Shown: one piece after another, positions 7,374-9,466 of the stretch
Layout: every line of letters starts with the position of its first letter
Position numbering within the stretch: position 1 is the first letter of the stretch
DNA from: Bacteroidota bacterium
GTDB taxonomy: Bacteria; Bacteroidota; Bacteroidia; Bacteroidales; Porphyromonadaceae
Length of the DNA: 9,466 bases
Assembly: GCA_023388555.1 (NCBI GenBank)
Contig: JAEWGA010000072.1
Location: forward strand, 1-9,466
Direction of reading: 5' to 3'
Made by a program: the position numbers and the translations under genes
The notes under the pieces: generated by a model
What the model was told of the DNA's origin: nothing
Seen by the model: the letters and a program-made list of their open reading frames with translations, nothing else
Database searches by the model: none

Positions 7374-8855
7374 TCAGCCGTTTATTTTCTCAATCCAATA
7401 TTTTACTCTTTCAGAAACAACACTTGCATCTGTGGATTTCACTTCTTCCAAGTCAACATATCCCTCTGCATTTATTTCTATGTCTTGGCATCCCATCCTC
7501 CTTAATGCATTCTTCAACATTTCCTTGTCCTCATTTCTGTTGGCGAATTGTATCAGGACATTTCCGCTGTTTCCGTCTTCAATAATATCCAGGTAGAGAG
7601 TCTTTTCTCCGTTTGAATATAGTTGGCAAGCCAACATATCCCAATACCAAACAAACATCTCCCAATGCTCATAGGAACCTACTCCGTTTTTCCAAGTCAC
7701 AGTACGGTGATGCCGTTTTATTATATCTTTCAGTTGCTCTACATTGTCTATAATGTATTGCTGCAACTCTTTGTTGGACTTAAATGTTTCTACAAATTTT
7801 CCTTCTGCTATATTGTAATAAGGCTCAGCCAAGTATTGCCACCATTGACCATAACTTCTGCGCCCTCCTTTTTCCCATTTTAATGGTTTTGAGAAATCAG
7901 AATCTCCTTCATACGCAGCTTGGATATAATAGTGCCCTTGCCGAAAACCAACCTCAATAACTCCGGGATTCCCATTCGTATTCGTCATTCTGAACCCGTC
8001 ATATTGGTCAGACATTCCTTCAACATGCCAACCTTCTTCTTTCCATTCCGACAATGCTTTATCCCATACACTTGTATCTTTCACATAAGCCGTTTCTGGC
8101 TGTTGTTCAGAATCTTGTTCATTTGGTTTCTTTTCAGAAACAGCATCAACGCCTCTTGCATTGGAAAGTGAGTTGGAAAGTGCATGGGAAAGTGAATTGG
8201 AAAGCACATTCAAGTCAACGGTTATGCGCTGCTGTTCTGGTACCGCATCTGCACCATTTGGACTTTTAGCATTGCGATAGGCATTAGAGAAATTCTCGAG
8301 CGTATCTTGTTTGTGCTTATCCTCAAATTTGAAATCATCCCCATACAAGTCCTTTCGGAAGGCTTCCACTATACGGAAAAGATTGTCTAATAAAGGGTCA
8401 GGAGAATCACTCCTACTTTTACAGCTCAAGTTTTCGCTGTCCTCATCAGGACAACAATGTTCAATAAGTTCTTTGACAGCATTACTGACTGTTGCTATGT
8501 ACTTTGAATCACAGTGCATTGCTACATAGGATGTCTGAAATTCAAGGCGGATTTTTTCTTCATCCGAAAGGCTGTGATCTTTGATTACATCACATAAGGA
8601 ATGGAGATAGTCTTGATAAATCCGAAGCTTCTCTCCAAAAACCTTAGCGACTCTTTCACGTTCTATATCATCATCGCTCTGCCCCCTAAGAAGTATCATG
8701 GTTATAACAGCTGTTATGATAACTCCCAAAACAGCTGCGAATATCTGAAACCAAAGTTCTTTCTCTGTAAACAGCCTTAGGTAAACGGCAAAGAAACATG
8801 CAATGGCAGCTAATATAGCCACAACAAAAATGGAATTCCTCTGTGTTAGCTTCAT
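7374..8855 (-). CDS. two-TM protein with large cytoplasmic region, putative defence partner
   Basis: A 493-residue protein, taking the ATG at 8855 (MKLTQRNSIFVV). An ATG at 8900 would add 15 residues. Two hydrophobic helices (about 8-28 and 35-56) with a short hinge are followed by the charged GQSDDDIERER and a helical region (about 60-135, EKLRIYQDYLHSL, FQTSYVAMH). Residues 216-233 are a repetitive NSLS linker encoded by a 12-base tandem repeat. The C-terminal part (about 262-493) is Trp/Tyr-rich (WKEEGWHVEG, YGQWWQYLAEPYYN, WEMFVWYWDML) and unknown to me. The N-terminal module resembles, from memory, Bacteroidetes membrane proteins often found in accessory regions. No catalytic motif is evident. 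As first gene of the compact operon it may sense infection or anchor the system at the membrane. That role is inferred from context. Confidence 0.85.
   Translation of the reverse strand: MKLTQRNSIFVVAILAAIACFFAVYLRLFTEKELWFQIFAAVLGVIITAVITMILLRGQSDDDIERERVAKVFGEKLRIYQDYLHSLCDVIKDHSLSDEEKIRLEFQTSYVAMHCDSKYIATVSNAVKELIEHCCPDEDSENLSCKSRSDSPDPLLDNLFRIVEAFRKDLYGDDFKFEDKHKQDTLENFSNAYRNAKSPNGADAVPEQQRITVDLNVLSNSLSHALSNSLSNARGVDAVSEKKPNEQDSEQQPETAYVKDTSVWDKALSEWKEEGWHVEGMSDQYDGFRMTNTNGNPGVIEVGFRQGHYYIQAAYEGDSDFSKPLKWEKGGRRSYGQWWQYLAEPYYNIAEGKFVETFKSNKELQQYIIDNVEQLKDIIKRHHRTVTWKNGVGSYEHWEMFVWYWDMLACQLYSNGEKTLYLDIIEDGNSGNVLIQFANRNEDKEMLKNALRRMGCQDIEINAEGYVDLEEVKSTDASVVSERVKYWIEKING
8161..8208 (-). repeat. 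12-base tandem repeat within the two-TM gene
   Basis: Four adjacent 12-base units: TTGGAAAGTGAG, TTGGAAAGTGCA, TGGGAAAGTGAA, TTGGAAAGCACA. They encode the repeated four-residue pattern around NSLS at residues about 216-233. Since 12 is a multiple of three, gain or loss of a unit keeps the reading frame and only changes linker length. The diverged units suggest it is not expanding fast at present. Confidence 0.9.
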
Positions 8856-8933
8856 ACGAAATACGTTTATTAACAAAGAGAGCGTGCTTGTTATTTGCAA
8901 CTACACACTCTTTGGTTAAACCGACTTGAAAAA

Positions 8934-9278
8934 TCAGCGTTTACTCCAACTTCTTCCCTCATTAGTGGAGTAGTACAATCCTTTACTCGTTGTAGCCAAG
9001 AGTTTATGCCCATCAGCACTTAATTGCTGGAAAGTTCCAGCTGAAGAACCAGTGTAGCGAGAAGACCAACTTCGCCCCTCATTAGTGGAATAATATATAC
9101 CTTTTGAAGTACAGGCTAAGAGTTCTTTTCCAAATTGCAACAAGTCATAGAAAATTCCAGCTGAAGACCCCGTGTAGCGAGAAGACCAACTTCGCCCTTC
9201 ATTGGTAGAATACTCTATCGCATTTTTTTGTGTGTTAATGCGAAGCATTTCACGTCCATAATTAATTAATTGTGCCAT
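8934..9278 (-). CDS. small Asp-box (BNR-like) repeat protein
   Basis: A 114-residue protein, starting with ATG at 9278 (MAQLINYGREMLRIN). An in-frame alternative at 9326 would lie within the structured region and is less likely. It holds three Asp-box-like motifs STNEGRSW at residues 24-31, 64-71 and 104-111, exactly 40 residues apart, each followed by SSR or SKR and in two cases by YTGSSAG. The canonical Asp box is SxDxGxTW; here Asn replaces Asp. Modules of this type form blades of beta-propellers, but three blades are too few for a closed ring, so it might oligomerise or be a repeat fragment. There is no signal peptide. I recall near-identical small proteins in many Bacteroidetes without known function. 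It is 78 bases upstream of the two-TM gene and on the same strand, so co-transcription is possible. Confidence 0.8.
   Translation of the reverse strand: MAQLINYGREMLRINTQKNAIEYSTNEGRSWSSRYTGSSAGIFYDLLQFGKELLACTSKGIYYSTNEGRSWSSRYTGSSAGTFQQLSADGHKLLATTSKGLYYSTNEGRSWSKR
8941..9213 (-). repeat. 120-base internal repeats of the Asp-box gene
   Basis: Blocks beginning at 8941, 9061 and 9181 align with an exact 120-base period. The 9061 and 9181 copies are nearly identical over about 60 bases around GAAGACCAACTTCGCCC, including upstream bases from about 9035 and 9155. The 8941 copy is more diverged. The similarity at DNA level suggests recent duplication or gene conversion between modules. Confidence 0.85.
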
Positions 9279-9296
9279 AACCAATACAAACTTGTG

Positions 9297-9457
9297 CCTA
9301 CCAGTCCCTCCTTGGCTTCTAAGCATTAAAATACGAAGCGTGGAACTGCAATGCTACCACGTCTTAAGTCGGAGGTCGTAGGAAAACCTTTATTCAGGAT
9401 ATGGTAATAGCAGCCCACGCTATAGCGTGAGAACCACTATGCCGTCTCTCTGAATAA
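9297..9457. other. strongly self-complementary region, possible structured RNA
   Basis: Two adjacent stem-loop domains can be drawn. Domain 1: CCTAC (9297-9301) with GTAGG (9378-9382), then CCTCC (9307-9311) with GGAGG (9371-9375), then CGTGG (9339-9343) with CCACG (9357-9361). Domain 2: TTATTCAG (9390-9397) with CTGAATAA (9450-9457), a ten-pair stem 9401-9410 with 9437-9445 (one bulged A), then the perfect palindrome CACGCTATAGCGTG (9416-9429). In domain 2 two pairs are G-U only if the plus strand is the RNA; on the minus strand they become A/C mismatches. It does not match tRNA, tmRNA, RNase P or 6S as I know them. It could be an ncRNA, a cis-regulatory leader or a mobile-element end. Confidence 0.5.
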
Positions 9458-9466
9458 GTCTTGAAT

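Noticed and set aside
8856..8933. Promoter for the two-TM gene
   Set aside because: A TCTCTTTG sequence resembles the -7 element on the minus strand but has C in place of the A, and no TTTG lies 19-21 bases upstream. Not called.
9326..9436. Minus-strand frame reading SVGCYYHILNKGFPTTSD and RRGSIAVPRFVF
   Set aside because: It looks somewhat protein-like but has no start codon, is closed by TAG at 9437-9439, and overlaps the stem-loop region. It could be the tail of a decayed gene or retroelement target, but nothing in the window supports that.

Overview
The window looks like a Bacteroidales chromosome. The 16S rRNA gene on the minus strand (about 14-1544) has Bacteroidetes features. Its 5' part, including the stretch right after the AGAGTTTGATCCTGGCTCAG site, resembles Porphyromonas or its close relatives more than Bacteroides, Prevotella or Alistipes. 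That genus-level call is from memory and not from a search. Two upstream promoters match the Bacteroidetes primary-sigma consensus (TTTG, 20 bases, TAnnTTTG), which supports the phylum. All genes I can support are on the minus strand, pointing toward the left edge.

Layout from left to right. (1) 1-1544: 16S rRNA, running off toward an expected 16S-23S spacer outside the window. (2) 1545-1888: rRNA leader with two tandem promoters about 94 bases apart. (3) 1889-2530: gene-free DNA with a C-rich tract, a purine-rich plus strand and four copies of a short dispersed repeat with core CGCGGAGTACGG. (4) 2531-4203: a phage-like remnant. It holds a helix-turn-helix protein, a 92-residue conserved small protein, a 20-codon ORF coupled to it by an ATGA overlap, and a decayed stretch with a possible spanin-like fragment, a tiny membrane peptide and a frameshifted ORF. 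(5) 4204-5043: a second purine-rich, gene-free island with three more copies of the same repeat, then low-complexity C/A-rich DNA. (6) 5044-8855: a compact three-gene operon with its own terminator. (7) 8934-9278: a small Asp-box (BNR-like) repeat protein. (8) 9297-9457: strongly self-complementary, probably structured DNA or RNA at the right edge.

The most interesting part is the operon, read right to left. It encodes a two-TM protein with a large cytoplasmic part, a DEDDh 3'-5' exonuclease, and a full-length fused GmrSD-type (DUF262 plus DUF1524) nuclease. The gaps are 27 and 11 bases. DUF262-DUF1524 proteins are known in restriction of modified phage DNA (GmrSD, BrxU, SspE). A membrane partner plus a DEDDh exonuclease packed against such a protein suggests an anti-phage system in which GmrSD cuts DNA, the exonuclease degrades ends, and the membrane protein senses or anchors. 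I do not know a named system with exactly this trio. That grouping is an inference from gene order. The small Asp-box protein 78 bases upstream could be a fourth member or a bystander.
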